Assembly: GCA_029862935.1 (NCBI GenBank)
Contig: JAOTWK010000292.1
Coordinates: 1-5,000 of the forward strand
Length of the DNA: 5,000 bases
Source: Gemmatimonadota bacterium
GTDB lineage: Bacteria; Gemmatimonadota; Gemmatimonadetes; Gemmatimonadales; GWC2-71-9
Direction of reading: 5' to 3'
Shown: positions 4,953 to 5,000 of the stretch, one piece after another
Numbering within the stretch: the stretch's first letter is position 1
How the letters are laid out: every line of letters starts with the position of its first letter
The notes under the pieces: model-generated
Told to the model about the DNA's origin: nothing
The model's input: only the letters and a program-made list of their open reading frames with translations
Databases searched by the model: none
Program-made: the position numbers and the translations under genes

Positions 4953-5000
4953 TGCGCCGCGTAGGAATCGAACCTACAACCTACTGATTAAGAGTAGTGG
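4953..5000 (-). tRNA. 3' part of a tRNA, probably tRNA-Lys(CUU), anticodon arm irregular
   Basis: Read on the minus strand, the 3' acceptor strand is GCGGCGC with discriminator A (T at 4953) and no encoded CCA. The T arm is a perfect 5-bp stem GTAGG/CCTAC around TTCGATT. Before it the sequence contains CTCTTAATCAGTAGGTT, which resembles the anticodon loop, 3' stem and variable region of bacterial tRNA-Lys(CUU). In that register the 5' strand of the anticodon stem does not pair properly and appears one G short. The best pairing instead is CTACT/AGTAG around CTTAATC, which leaves only three variable bases and a T at position 37. The D arm and the 5' acceptor strand (GCGCCGC expected) lie beyond the window. 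Confidence 0.75.

Noticed and set aside
4985..4993. tRNA-Leu(UAA) or an ochre-suppressor tRNA
   Set aside because: The best-paired arm gives a UAA anticodon, but there is no long variable arm as Leu tRNAs require and position 37 would be T. A UUA reading needs a worse stem. A damaged or truncated tRNA-Lys(CUU) fits better.

Overview
The window reads as GC-rich bacterial chromosome, most likely from the Gemmatimonadota or a similar GC-rich Gram-negative lineage. That guess rests on protein style: short lipoproteins with a CGDSP or CGGD start to the mature chain, a small outer-membrane barrel with a CxxC near its N-terminus, and a CX4CH lipoprotein ending in W-V-x-x-G-A. It comes from family resemblance recalled from memory, not from a search.

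Left part (1-1501, minus strand). Three cell-envelope genes lie head to tail and are probably one transcription unit read right to left. First is a CX4CH cytochrome-like lipoprotein (1058-1501), then a small beta-barrel outer-membrane protein (403-1017), then a secreted His/Cys-containing lipoprotein that runs off the left edge (1-349). Gaps are 40 and 53 bases. The first and last genes have strong Shine-Dalgarno sites. The site of the first gene points to a CTG start codon.

Middle (1502-1912). This divergent intergenic region of about 410 bases has no convincing gene. It holds one AT-rich patch near the minus-strand operon and a 10-bp inverted repeat about 90 bases before the plus-strand gene.

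Right part (1913-4922, plus strand). A large fused MFS-like membrane/spermidine-synthase-like protein of 866 residues is followed after 52 bases by a small polytopic membrane protein of 118 residues, probably co-transcribed. The fused protein has two homologous membrane halves, a Rossmann aminopropyltransferase-like domain and the stub of a TPR. The Rossmann domain keeps the SAM-type fold signatures and the first Asp of the catalytic loop. It lacks two acidic positions that hold the diamine in true spermidine synthases, so polyamine synthesis is doubtful. A perfect 15-bp hairpin sits in the coding sequence exactly at the linker between the two membrane halves.

Right edge (4953-5000, minus strand). 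This is the 3' part of a tRNA. It looks like tRNA-Lys(CUU), but its anticodon arm pairs in the wrong register. It could be a damaged gene, a single-base error or an attachment-site remnant. The 5' half lies outside the window.

I found no CRISPR array, insertion sequence or defence system. The most interesting points are the altered active site of the fused protein, its linker hairpin, the anomalous tRNA end and the CTG-start lipoprotein.
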